Assembly (NCBI GenBank): GCA_025923455.1
Contig: JAICFW010000003.1
Span: 1 to 59,958 of the forward strand
Direction: 5' to 3'
Source of the DNA: Nitrososphaeraceae archaeon
GTDB lineage: Archaea > Thermoproteota > Nitrososphaeria > Nitrososphaerales > Nitrososphaeraceae
Length of the DNA: 59,958 nucleotides
Under the pieces are notes generated by a model. That model was not told the origin of the DNA, made no database searches, and was given only the letters and a program-made list of their open reading frames with translations. Positions 1 to 8,598 of the stretch are shown piece after piece (the stretch's first letter is position 1; each line of letters starts with the position of its first letter). The translations under genes were made by a program, and so were the position numbers.

Positions 1-629
1 TAGGATATGCGAAACTAGCAGGTAAAGGGGTAATAGAAGACGTCCGTGCCTTTACACTCGTTACTTGTAAGGAAGACATCATAAATTCTATATCATTGCT
101 CAATATATTGATGCATTTTGGAGAACATCCAGAAGAGGAACAATCGTTTCGTACTTTGGCTGGCGCTCTCGATACGAGTAGGAGTGAATTACGAATTCTG
201 GAAAGATTGGGTGAACACTTAAAGCGTTCACTGGTCACTATGATTCAATTTCGTCTTGACAACATGGTAAGAAATATTCTTACGACTCTTAACAAAGCTG
301 TGAGCAATAGTTACGTAATCAATGTCGATGCTTTACTTACATTTTTACAATTGGCAGATATGACCAGGAAAGGTGAAATTCTGCGGGTTTTGCAGTACGT
401 AAGGAACACGTATCACAATAATGGTACTCATTTATTTGGAAAGCCATTAAATATCCAAATAGAGAATTACAGTTTTATTTTTGATAAGAATTGCCCTATT
501 GATTGCGCATCATGGGTGCATGTAACAATTGCGATGAAGGCTACTTTTGAAGTGGTGGCTGACATTCTCAACTCTGCGCCAGTCAAGGCTCTACCATGGC
601 CTGTTCCCATACACGTTTATTCTACCTAG
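1..629 (+). CDS. Hypothetical protein, 5' end outside window
   Basis: The reading frame is open back to the first complete codon at base 3, so the ATG at 96 is probably internal and the true start lies outside the window. The visible part is mainly helical, with a charged stretch that resembles a helix-turn-helix region (motif TLAGALDTSRSELRILE) followed by helices. I do not recognise the family. Its C-terminal end runs directly into the frameshifted relic that follows, so the stop at 627-629 may itself be a product of local decay. Confidence 0.6.
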   Translation, partial: GYAKLAGKGVIEDVRAFTLVTCKEDIINSISLLNILMHFGEHPEEEQSFRTLAGALDTSRSELRILERLGEHLKRSLVTMIQFRLDNMVRNILTTLNKAVSNSYVINVDALLTFLQLADMTRKGEILRVLQYVRNTYHNNGTHLFGKPLNIQIENYSFIFDKNCPIDCASWVHVTIAMKATFEVVADILNSAPVKALPWPVPIHVYST

Positions 630-1009
630 TGGAAAGGGTACACTTGTACCACTATTACTGGCGAGTGTCATAACGATGTTCCACCAATAATGAATAATCA
701 AGAGCTAATCAAGTGCTCATCAGAAGGAAATGAATTTGGTGTCCTCACTGCAATTCTAGATGGGAAGGAAATTAAGAATCTAGAACAATATCGTACGCAA
801 ACAGTTTTTATAATATTACAGTGGTGGAAGGGAACATATTTCATCTACCTGCAGGAACATTCAAAAGCCATGCTGATGGTTTCTTTGTTTTCTTAGAACC
901 GCCCCCTCCAGGCAAACATGATTTGACCCTTAGAACCAGCGTCGTTAATCCCACTACTCCAAGTTATAATTATGCGGCAGAGTCGATTTATCATCTTACC
1001 ATCAAATAG
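610..1009 (+). pseudogene. Relic of a secreted thaumarchaeal hypothetical protein, several frameshifts
   Basis: Three frames together read as one protein. About 613-670 gives a segment with LPSGKGTLVPLLLASV. About 666-815 gives IMNNQELIKCSSEG, LDGKEIKNLEQYR. From 821 to 1009 the frame gives NIFHLPAGTFKSHADGF, PPGKHDLTLR and a final YHLTIK. This order (PLL..., DG..I.NLE.YR, P.GT....DGF, GKHD, YHLT) recalls a family of exported proteins of unknown function that I associate with Nitrososphaera-type genomes. No single frame covers it and the N-terminal part with a signal peptide is missing. It reads as a decayed gene, although assembly errors could cause some shifts. Confidence 0.6.
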
Positions 1010-1123
1010 TAATTCCATTCAGCAGACGAAATTTTCAGTCCCTATTTTCGATATTTGCTCCTTCATACAGTTTGGTTTTGATTGAAAAAATTATAACCTA
1101 CGGATGTATCTGCCTCTTATCGT

Positions 1124-2014
1124 TTGGATGAAAATATTCAAAGCTTGTACGGCAATGATGAAATATTAAAATCAACGCTAGAAATATTGGATTCCACTCG
1201 TGAAACAATCGAGGGTTGCATTGGAAAGGAAGAGGTCGAAATGCATGTCTCACATGAGACATTGTGGAATGCCCTAACCGCACTTAAGCATAAGGGAGTG
1301 AAAATAAGAATAGTCACACAGGTTACGTCGGATGACTTGGAGTTTTGCAAGAAATTCACAGAAGCAGTCGAATTAAAGCACTTGGATGGGATTCAGAGTA
1401 GTTTTGGGATATCAGATGGAAGATGGCTTCTTGAACACGTTGTCTCCTTGGACGAATATCCGTTGTCACATGCAATATTGACCGACATAAGAAAACTGGT
1501 AGGGATAAAAAGGAAGCTATTTGAAACTTTATGGAAACAATCTGTACCTGCGGAGGAAATTTTTATGAAACTTGAATTATTAAATCCTGCAGAGGTTAAT
1601 ACAAAGATAGAATCAAACGAAGCGGAGAAACTGCTATTTAATCTAATTTCTAATTCCAAATACCGCATAGACATGGTTATTCGGACTAATGATTCCGTTA
1701 ACCTTCTTGAATTAGGAAGATTGAGCCGTTGTCTAAAAGACGCATTGAATCAAGGCGTAAAGATAAGGATTTTGTTACCAAAAGGTGAACTCAATGATTT
1801 GGACAATCTGGGTGTAAACCTAAAAAGAGTCAAAAAAAATCAATCAAATAAACTTATACTAGTGGTTGACAATCTCCACACGCTAGTAGGGGAAATAAAC
1901 GAATTTAGGGAAAATGATTTGGAGCTAACGATAAGGAATGCTGTTCACAGTACTAGCACATTGTCATTAATGACGTTCTCGGCTCTATTTGAAAAAATGT
2001 GGAGAAGCGCCTGA
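1124..2014 (+). CDS. PLD-like two-repeat sensor protein without kinase
   Basis: The protein has 296 residues and starts at TTG. It is built of two similar halves: about 1-130 (YGNDEI, ALKHKGVKIRIVTQV, LKHLDGI, FGISD, FETLWKQSVPAEE) and about 165-296 (LLFNLI, ALNQGVKIRILLP, FSALFEKMW). I recognise this layout from the N-terminal sensory region of many thaumarchaeal histidine kinases, related to the phospholipase D-like domain of TrmB-type regulators. No kinase, receiver or helix-turn-helix domain follows, so this is a free-standing sensor or the remnant of a longer kinase. The ligand is unknown. Confidence 0.55.
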   Translation: MDENIQSLYGNDEILKSTLEILDSTRETIEGCIGKEEVEMHVSHETLWNALTALKHKGVKIRIVTQVTSDDLEFCKKFTEAVELKHLDGIQSSFGISDGRWLLEHVVSLDEYPLSHAILTDIRKLVGIKRKLFETLWKQSVPAEEIFMKLELLNPAEVNTKIESNEAEKLLFNLISNSKYRIDMVIRTNDSVNLLELGRLSRCLKDALNQGVKIRILLPKGELNDLDNLGVNLKRVKKNQSNKLILVVDNLHTLVGEINEFRENDLELTIRNAVHSTSTLSLMTFSALFEKMWRSA

Positions 2015-2104
2015 GGTAACGATTCGTCCTAATTATAATAAAAACCGATTGTTTGATTGAAGCGATTCTAAGCGAGATTATCTTCTCAACAGAGTAATAG
2101 TTTG

Positions 2105-3169
2105 TCAAATTTTAGGAACTTTACTTCCATTGACAGATTGAGGCGGTAATTGTTCTGGTAACGTATTGTTAAGACTAGATGCGTTGGTGGTATTAGAATT
2201 TATAGTGTCACTAGATGGAATATTCAATGTTCTGTTGCTTGTTTGACTTGAATTGAGATATGCTGGTATTTCGAATCCTCCTGAGCTCCGAAATAATAAT
2301 AGTACCCAATTGTTTTGAACGGCTTTAATTGGTTTATATTGTATCTCAGTATTAGAACCGTTTACCGTTTCTACTAGTGCTCCTTTTTCTCCTTTTACCG
2401 CATTCTTAAAACTTTGGAGGTTCCCATATGAAGTATCTTTGTGTGTTGTATTTAGCAGAGAGGATGGTTGACTCTTGTCAGAATCGGCTATTTTCGTACC
2501 GTTACTGTCTACCAACACAATTCTTTCTCCATGTCCTAAATTGACAGATTGCAGAATTTTATTATAAGTTTCAAAGTTTAATCCCGAGGACACGGCTCCT
2601 ATCACCGAAGTATTACCATTATCAAATATAGGAACAATTAATTGTGCTTGGTTGCGACCTGAAGAAAGCGACGTAATTACGTTACCAAGAAAAGTGTTTT
2701 TGGTTTCTGTCACACCTATATAGTAGTCTCTATGTGAGAGGTCGGAGCTAGATAAATTCTGCTGACGAGCATAAGGTTCCAATAGATATACGGTTCCATT
2801 TGGCATAAGATATAAGAATGAAACAAACTCGTCAGGGAATTTTGAGAGTATTTCTTGACCTATCTGTCTTTTTTCCATGTCTGCATTTGCAGGTATTCCA
2901 TGATGGGCTGCACTAAATTGACTCAGGAAAGAGAGAGTTCTCATTTCGGGTAGCTTACTTGTTAACTCAAGAATTGCTGTAGCTTTTTGTAGTTGATTTT
3001 CGATTGCAAGAGATGAAAGGATTAATTCGTTTTCTTGTTGGTTGGTGTTATTTATGTAAGAAAAATTACTCTGATTGGTAGAAGAAACAGCTTCTGATGC
3101 AAAACTTGGGGGAATACAAGTTAGTACCAAAAGGAGGACAACTCCAAATGTAATTATGTGTAAACTCAC
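2105..3169 (-). CDS. Secreted Cache-domain protein
   Basis: The 354-residue protein opens with a signal peptide or membrane anchor (hydrophobic residues about 4-24). The body, about 45-300, reads like a double Cache extracellular ligand-binding domain: an N-terminal helix, FPDEFVSFLYLMPNGTVYL, SHRDYYIGVTET, a second lobe with GAVSSGLNF and VLVDSNGTKIADS, and a final NWVLLLF strand. The tail is rich in Asn, Ser and Thr. No second membrane segment or signalling domain is visible, so it is probably an exported binding protein and not a complete receptor. The ligand cannot be told from sequence. Confidence 0.65.
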   Translation of the reverse strand: MSLHIITFGVVLLLVLTCIPPSFASEAVSSTNQSNFSYINNTNQQENELILSSLAIENQLQKATAILELTSKLPEMRTLSFLSQFSAAHHGIPANADMEKRQIGQEILSKFPDEFVSFLYLMPNGTVYLLEPYARQQNLSSSDLSHRDYYIGVTETKNTFLGNVITSLSSGRNQAQLIVPIFDNGNTSVIGAVSSGLNFETYNKILQSVNLGHGERIVLVDSNGTKIADSDKSQPSSLLNTTHKDTSYGNLQSFKNAVKGEKGALVETVNGSNTEIQYKPIKAVQNNWVLLLFRSSGGFEIPAYLNSSQTSNRTLNIPSSDTINSNTTNASSLNNTLPEQLPPQSVNGSKVPKI

Positions 3170-3546
3170 ATAGTTTATTGAACAGAAGTAATTTATAAGT
3201 CTAAGATATTTAGTTATTTTTCCTGAAGAAATATAAGAATATTTATGATGTGCTCACTAACCTGACTATGATTCAATGTCTACGATTAACTGATGGTAGG
3301 TTTCCAGTACAAGCCAATCACCATACTCTCAACCTTCAAGGCAAGCAACATTGGATAAGACACTGAAAACTGGTTAGAATTGTATTGCCTCGCCCTTTTA
3401 ATGACAATAGTCCAGCTAAAGGAAAGAACATTACTGAAATTAGTATCTTATTGCCTGTGATTGTATCTTTATTTATAAACCGACATTCCTTTGGTATATT
3501 TTTTTCGAATGGAATACATGGTTAAACCAATCAAGAAACTCAGGAA
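3170..3546. other. Intergenic, nothing recognised
   Basis: AT-rich stretch between the Cache gene and the antiporter, both on the minus strand. I see no small gene, RNA or clear repeat in it; it should hold the promoter of the Cache gene and the end of the antiporter transcript. Confidence 0.4.
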
Positions 3547-4806
3547 TTACGAAATTTTTAAAAAGTTTGGTAATTTACTTGCAAATCTTAGAACATAAGG
3601 CGTTAAAAATGTCGTTACTATAGTTACGACTCCCAAAATGGGAAGTACTGCTGAAGTTATTGCGCCAACGTCTTGACCACCTTTGGCCACAACGAGAGAT
3701 AATTCTCCTTTTGCGGACGCCATCCCAAACGCAGTTCTGAGAGATGTAACCTTATCATATTTTGCCCGATTAAGCAGAGCTGCAACTATTAAGAATTTGG
3801 ATGCGAAGGAAGTTAAAATAAGCAATAAAGCGGGAATTATGAAAATAGGTATCAAAGATACATCCATTAACGCGCCTATTGAAATAAAGAATACAGCAGC
3901 AAACACATCTCTTATTGGAGTTGTTATTACCCTTGCTACATTAGCGCTTTTAGATTCGGCAATTAATACCCCTGCAAAAAAGGCACCCGTTGCGACGGAT
4001 AGACCTAATAGACTCGCTCCTAAAGATAATCCAACTGCTAATCCTAGAATAACCATTAGAATTAGAGCATAGTCATGAGTCTTACCTATTTTATCCACAA
4101 TGTTTGGAAGAAATCTTGAACCCAAAATAAGGATTCCTCCAATAAATGCTGTCACTATACCAATCGAAATCAAAAACTGCAATATTGTTCCTAGATTTGT
4201 AACATCGTTACCAGTACTAATAGTATCAACTGCTATTGATTGAATTACTGCAAGAGCGCTGATGGCTATAGTATCTTCAACTATTGATATTCCAAGGAGT
4301 AAAGTAGAGGATTTATCTTGAAGCATACCTAATTCTTCTAAAATTCTTACTGTGATTACAGTACTCGTAATGGACATGGCTAGTGCTATGAATATAGAAT
4401 CAAAAAATGAAAAGCCAAGATGTTGACCGACTATAAGAGTCAGTAATAAAGTACCAATAGACTCTGCGGATGCAACTACGATTGAGATCTTACCAACAGA
4501 TCTGAGTTTTTGTATTGGAAAATCAATTCCTATTACAAAAAGAAGCATTATAATCCCAAGCTCCGCAAAAATATTGACTGTTTCTATATTTTGTAATAGC
4601 GGAAATGGCGGGGTATAGGGACCGATAATCATGCCTGCGGCTATATATCCAAGTACGGTGGGCTGCTTAAATCTATGCGTAATTAATATCATTATTGCTG
4701 CAACGATCATGATAACTGCAAAATCCTGTATCATAGCAGAAGAATTGAAAGAGGAAGAACCATCTGATGTAAAAATTTGAGGAAAAGAAGTAATCGTATG
4801 GTTCAT
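3547..4806 (-). CDS. CPA2-type cation:proton antiporter (Kef/NapA-like)
   Basis: The 419-residue membrane protein has about 12 hydrophobic segments typical of the monovalent cation:proton antiporter-2 family. Family-like motifs include GYIAAGMIIGP near residue 55, LGIIMLLFVIGIDF near 85, ALAMSITSTVITVRILEELG near 145, and GLSVATGAFFAGVLIAES near 270. It would exchange Na+ or K+ for H+ across the cytoplasmic membrane. It ends soon after the membrane part, without the TrkA-N or TrkA-C regulatory domain seen in many Kef proteins, so gating by nucleotides is not expected from this chain. It is transcribed away from the small zinc-ribbon gene at 4853. Confidence 0.85.
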   Translation of the reverse strand: MNHTITSFPQIFTSDGSSSFNSSAMIQDFAVIMIVAAIMILITHRFKQPTVLGYIAAGMIIGPYTPPFPLLQNIETVNIFAELGIIMLLFVIGIDFPIQKLRSVGKISIVVASAESIGTLLLTLIVGQHLGFSFFDSIFIALAMSITSTVITVRILEELGMLQDKSSTLLLGISIVEDTIAISALAVIQSIAVDTISTGNDVTNLGTILQFLISIGIVTAFIGGILILGSRFLPNIVDKIGKTHDYALILMVILGLAVGLSLGASLLGLSVATGAFFAGVLIAESKSANVARVITTPIRDVFAAVFFISIGALMDVSLIPIFIIPALLLILTSFASKFLIVAALLNRAKYDKVTSLRTAFGMASAKGELSLVVAKGGQDVGAITSAVLPILGVVTIVTTFLTPYVLRFASKLPNFLKIS

Positions 4807-4852
4807 TAAACTCTAAGTGTTAGGTGGTTAAATAAATCCAGCTCGCTTCACC

Positions 4853-5164
4853 TTGTATAATTTCGTTGGCCGCAGTGGTTATTATGACTTTAACCTTGCC
4901 TTTCCCATATCCTTTATTGTTTCGCTAATAGTCATTATTTCACTGAATGTCATTAGAGCCGATATCGCCTTAAAGAAGGCTGGTATGGGAGTAATAAGGA
5001 GTTGGTACAAATCATATTCTTCCTTACATTCTGGTCATGGATGGGATAGGAATCTGAACAATTCCCTTTATAGACCCCTGTTGTTCTCTTGTATGAACTG
5101 CGGTAACGTGCATAACAAGGCTGAATGTCCTAAATGTGGTTCAAAGGCAGTAAGAGCTGGCTGA
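4853..5164 (+). CDS. Small membrane protein with C-terminal zinc ribbon
   Basis: The 103-residue protein starts at TTG and has one hydrophobic segment (about residues 16-33) followed by a basic stretch. It ends in a four-cysteine zinc ribbon: CMNCGN and CPKCGSK. The function is unknown. The short divergent gap to the antiporter leaves room for two facing promoters. Zinc-ribbon ends on short membrane proteins recur in this window. Confidence 0.6.
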   Translation: MYNFVGRSGYYDFNLAFPISFIVSLIVIISLNVIRADIALKKAGMGVIRSWYKSYSSLHSGHGWDRNLNNSLYRPLLFSCMNCGNVHNKAECPKCGSKAVRAG

Positions 5165-5254
5165 ATTTATAGAGCAAAATATAGCTTTTCCCAATTAAAA
5201 TAAATTAGTTTAATCGAGATGATTAGCTGGATAAAGCTCGCCTCAAATTCCCAC

Positions 5255-5274
5255 TATACACTATTAAAATATCT
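5255..5274 (+). repeat. 20-bp direct repeat, copy A
   Basis: The sequence TATACACTATTAAAATATCT occurs here and, in the same orientation, at 7057-7076. The match extends to 27 bp with two mismatches. This copy lies at the edge of the SPFH relic region, with no intact gene behind it. Confidence 0.75.
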
Positions 5275-5418
5275 AATAGTTCGTAAGACGGTCTAAGGGA
5301 TATGATTTTCCTAGGAATGAGACTTTTTATCTGTCTCTTGTCAAAATCCCACAGTGGAACCCGGCAATAATGAATTTCACGATATAGCAAAAGAATTTCG
5401 AAAACCATCAATAATTTC

Positions 5419-5800
5419 CAAGGGTGCGATAGCTCAAAACTATACGTAGAACACTTTCTTCAAACAACCTGGTTGTTCAGAATGTATCCATAACCAATTC
5501 TCTCAATCCTTTGCAGACCAAATAGAATAGAAAGTAGTCGCCTTTCAAAAGTTTCTTACTGAACAAAATAACTTGAGGGCTATTGAGGTAGTTGCAAATC
5601 AAACCGTAGCTCAGGCTGAAGGAGCGGCAAGAGCAAATGCTGCCAGGGCAAATGGTGAATCTGAGGCAATAAAGATTATTTCCTACAATTAAGAGAAAGA
5701 GAAAGCCCAGAATATTTACAGTGGCAGGCCATTACAAAATGGAATGGACAAATGCCATGCGCACTAGGTAGCAGCGGGGCTCCATTCTTCCAGCTACCCG
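5419..5800 (+). pseudogene. Decayed copy of the SPFH/prohibitin-like gene (C-terminal half)
   Basis: Read on the plus strand, this stretch encodes pieces closely matching the C-terminal half of the intact SPFH protein at 56455-57327: SNN..VQNV.IT, then FADQIE with a stop replacing the next Gln, then VVAFQKFLTEQNNLRAIEVV, ANQTVAQAEGAARANAARA, GESEAIKII, a frameshift, EYLQWQAITKWNGQMP, and finally GSSG.PFFQLP. At least one in-frame stop and several frameshifts break it. Nucleotide identity to the intact gene is high, with long identical runs, so the copy looks fairly recent. The N-terminal membrane anchor and the first half of the domain are not detectable. Confidence 0.9.
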
Positions 5801-5849
5801 TTGCAAGGCGCACAAAACCTTACAAAATCTCGATCTGTCTGTTTATTAT

Positions 5850-6506
5850 TCAATCGGAATAAGCCATATTCCAGAACTGAAGTTCATAATTGCAAGAAAG
5901 AGTAAAGCAATGTCTCATCTCAAGCTTCTTTTTTTCATCGACATTCATAGCCAATTTGTCCAAGAGTGACTTTATTTGATTTACCTGACCAAGTGATTCT
6001 GTTGAGGAATAGAATTGTAGCCATTTTTTAAAAACAGCAGATTTAATATCGTTTCTGGATAAGGAACTTGAAATCTCAAAGTATGTCCATGGACATGGCG
6101 CCAATGCAGAAACAATCAAATGCAAATCTTCAGAGTGGGAAACGTTTGTCAGATATCGCATGTAATCACTTGTAATATTTTGTATAGGAACTTGATCTAT
6201 GTCGCTATTGTCTACTTCTATCGCTTCAAGTATTTGTATCTGCATATCCATTTCTTGTCCAGTGGAATCAACAATTTCTTCAAATAGAATTTTCGTTTCC
6301 CTATTAGATGCAGCAGTAGATGCGGTATTAAGCAAATCACGAAATGATTGAAGAAATATCTTATCTTGATTTAGATAAAAAATAAATCTCGTTATCGGAA
6401 TAGTATTATTTGAGATTCCGATAATGAAGCTATGGTTCAAAATTCTGTTCCATGTTTCAATGTTTTCTTTCTTGAGTGTTTCACAAAAGGAAATGTTAGA
6501 ATTCAT
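5850..6506 (-). CDS. tenA: TenA/THI-4 family protein (probable thiaminase II-type)
   Basis: At 218 residues it has the usual TenA length. Family features are LNHSFIIGISNNTIPITRF near 22-41, the QD pair near 47-48, ALAPCPWTYFEI with Cys138, and the end motif SCNYELQFWNMAY with Glu208. Cys138 aligns with the catalytic Cys of classical TenA (Cys135 in Bacillus subtilis) and Glu208 with its acid, so the active site looks complete. The family cleaves pyrimidine thiamin breakdown products to recover hydroxymethylpyrimidine. No other thiamin genes lie next to it. It converges on the SPFH relic. Confidence 0.85.
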   Translation of the reverse strand: MNSNISFCETLKKENIETWNRILNHSFIIGISNNTIPITRFIFYLNQDKIFLQSFRDLLNTASTAASNRETKILFEEIVDSTGQEMDMQIQILEAIEVDNSDIDQVPIQNITSDYMRYLTNVSHSEDLHLIVSALAPCPWTYFEISSSLSRNDIKSAVFKKWLQFYSSTESLGQVNQIKSLLDKLAMNVDEKKKLEMRHCFTLSCNYELQFWNMAYSD

Positions 6507-6579
6507 TTAGTCCTTTTACAAACTATAAAGTAGGCGATATTATCTTTTTACTAATTGTGACTCTTCAAACTTAATGATG

Positions 6580-6822
6580 CTAAACCTCATTATACGCATT
6601 ACAGCTTGGACATTGAAAGACAGTATCGACGGATATTTCCCCTTGGGCTACGTTATGTACCAAGAGAATGCCACAATTGCCACAAAGATATTGAAGGTTG
6701 CCAGTGGAATTTCCTTTCAACAGGGGTCCATTATTGTTCTCGTTAGAGTCAATTTTTTTCCGGTATACCCGCCTCGATCCCTCCGTCGGTTTTGGTATTA
6801 TTCTACCCTTAATTTCAACCAT
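6580..6822 (-). CDS. Small zinc-ribbon protein
   Basis: The 80-residue protein has a basic N-terminal part (GRIIPKP, SRRVYRKK) and a four-cysteine ribbon: CGNCGILL and CPSCNAYNE. It resembles short conserved thaumarchaeal zinc-binding proteins of unknown role. It lies upstream of tenA on the same strand, about 70 bp away, and could be cotranscribed. Confidence 0.65.
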   Translation of the reverse strand: MVEIKGRIIPKPTEGSRRVYRKKIDSNENNNGPLLKGNSTGNLQYLCGNCGILLVHNVAQGEISVDTVFQCPSCNAYNEV

Positions 6823-7056
6823 ACCCTGTTAATCTCTATTTCCTTTATATTGCATACTATTTCATCGTTTGAATTGTATGCTAGCTAGGTATCGTTATCG
6901 AAACATCGGACATGGTCGTAGCTAACATACTAGAATATATCAAGATTGGGTGGATGAAAAGATTAAACTTATCCAAACGGAGAGTAAACCTTAAATCAAA
7001 TATTAGGGTCAAGGAGTCAGAATAAATTCAGAATTTCTTAGTACGGTAGTTGAGCA

Positions 7057-7076
7057 TATACACTATTAAAATATCT
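7057..7076 (+). repeat. 20-bp direct repeat, copy B
   Basis: Second copy of TATACACTATTAAAATATCT, ending about 20 bp before the TTG start of the peptidase gene. The AT-rich core could serve as part of that gene's promoter. Copy A is at 5255-5274. Confidence 0.75.
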
Positions 7077-7095
7077 TTTAGTTTAGAATTATCTG

Positions 7096-8562
7096 TTGAA
7101 CCTAAAGGAATGGTGTAAGATTGATGAGACATTGTATAGCGCCGAAACAAATGAACAATATTTGCAATTTGCAGGCTATGATTATGATAAAAAGAATATT
7201 GAAAATTTGGGCAAGATGAAATATTTGGTCTCAGAGATGTTTGTAAGATCTTTTTCTGAACCTAGAATATTGTTGCTATCTTCAATCGAAAACATTTCTG
7301 ATGCGATAACAAAACCTTTTGAACTGAAATTGCATGAATTGAGGAGTAGTAAGATTAAAAATAGAAATTTCAAATATGGGGGAAAGCAGGTTAGCTGGAA
7401 CACATGGAGGCAGTTTAATAGTGCCGAAATTGATCACAAGAAAAGAAAGATAGTCTTTGATGATTTTGTAAAGAAGACAAAGTACATTGCTCCCGTTATT
7501 AATTCACGGTTTAAAAAAATCAGAAAAATATATTCGGACTTTTCTGATAAGGTGGATGAAAATCATAAAGGATTGACGAGCCCGCTGGACGGGTATCTAA
7601 TTGGTGAAAAAATCACTCGATCTAAACTCACGAAACTGGTTTCAGATATGGGGTCACGTGCAACAACAAGATTTAGAAGTGAACTAAATTTTGGGACTGA
7701 GCTAATTGGCAAGGAACCTGAATATTATGATGATTTCTATTTTTTTCGAAATAGAATTTTCCAGAGTTTGGAAAAGTATTTCACAAAAATTAATCCTGTC
7801 GTTTCTGTCAGGAGGACTTTAGGATCTATAGGATTTGATTTTTCAAATATACACTTCGACACGGATAATAGGCCAAACAAATATCCGTCACCAATATGCT
7901 TTTTTGTAAAAATACCTGATGATATAAGAGTCCTTTACAAAAGCGAAAGTCCCTACTTTAATTTGTCAAGCTGTTATCATGAAACTGGACATGCAATACA
8001 TGCTTCTTCAATAGACCAAGACTTGAATTATTGGGAAAAATACAAGTTTCCAATGGGTATAGCTGAAATATTTTCTATACTAATTGAAAGTTTGACTCGA
8101 AATCCATTATATTTGAAAGATATTGGAATTACAAATGATAAAGTATTAAGTGATCTCATCTGGAGAAACAAATTCATGGAGTTATTTTTTGTCGTTTTTT
8201 ATGCCGCAAATTCACTAATGAAAATGGAATACTGGAATAGAAATCTTTCAATTTACGAGGCAAGTAGACTTTATGAAAAGCTAATCAAAAAGTATATGGG
8301 TCTTGAAGTACCTGGAGAATATTGGATGTTGCATCATATTCTTCCAGAGGCAATAATGTATGTACCTAGTTACATGATAGCAGCAATCCGGGCTGCAGAA
8401 TTAGAAAGATACTTGTCCAACAAGTTCAGTGATAAGTGGTGGAATGAACCTTCTGCTGGAGAGAAGATTAGAGAAATGATGGCAAAAGGAGACAGGATAA
8501 ATTTAGAGGAATTTTCCAAGCTTGATCAGAATATCTTCATGAAGGAGTTATGTTCTAGTTAA
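7096..8562 (+). CDS. M3-like zinc metallopeptidase (oligopeptidase F/thimet type)
   Basis: The protein has 488 residues and starts at TTG. It is largely helical, as in M3-fold peptidases. The zinc motif HETGH is at 295-299 with a downstream glutamate at Glu324 (GIAEIFSILIES), a spacing that fits the third ligand of gluzincins such as M3. It probably cleaves short peptides in the cytoplasm; no signal peptide is visible. It is shorter than typical M3 enzymes (about 560-680), mainly in the N-terminal part, so subfamily assignment is uncertain and M32 is an alternative. Confidence 0.75.
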   Translation: MNLKEWCKIDETLYSAETNEQYLQFAGYDYDKKNIENLGKMKYLVSEMFVRSFSEPRILLLSSIENISDAITKPFELKLHELRSSKIKNRNFKYGGKQVSWNTWRQFNSAEIDHKKRKIVFDDFVKKTKYIAPVINSRFKKIRKIYSDFSDKVDENHKGLTSPLDGYLIGEKITRSKLTKLVSDMGSRATTRFRSELNFGTELIGKEPEYYDDFYFFRNRIFQSLEKYFTKINPVVSVRRTLGSIGFDFSNIHFDTDNRPNKYPSPICFFVKIPDDIRVLYKSESPYFNLSSCYHETGHAIHASSIDQDLNYWEKYKFPMGIAEIFSILIESLTRNPLYLKDIGITNDKVLSDLIWRNKFMELFFVVFYAANSLMKMEYWNRNLSIYEASRLYEKLIKKYMGLEVPGEYWMLHHILPEAIMYVPSYMIAAIRAAELERYLSNKFSDKWWNEPSAGEKIREMMAKGDRINLEEFSKLDQNIFMKELCSS

Positions 8563-8598
8563 TTCCAGTGAGATAAGAGGAGAGCAGGAGAATAATTC

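Noticed and set aside
3683-4072. 129-residue plus-strand frame opposite the antiporter
   Set aside because: Shadow of the well-supported antiporter gene, with no recognisable motif.
5223-5411. 62-residue minus-strand frame near the SPFH relic
   Set aside because: No motif and it overlaps the edge of the relic region and a repeat copy; more likely chance.
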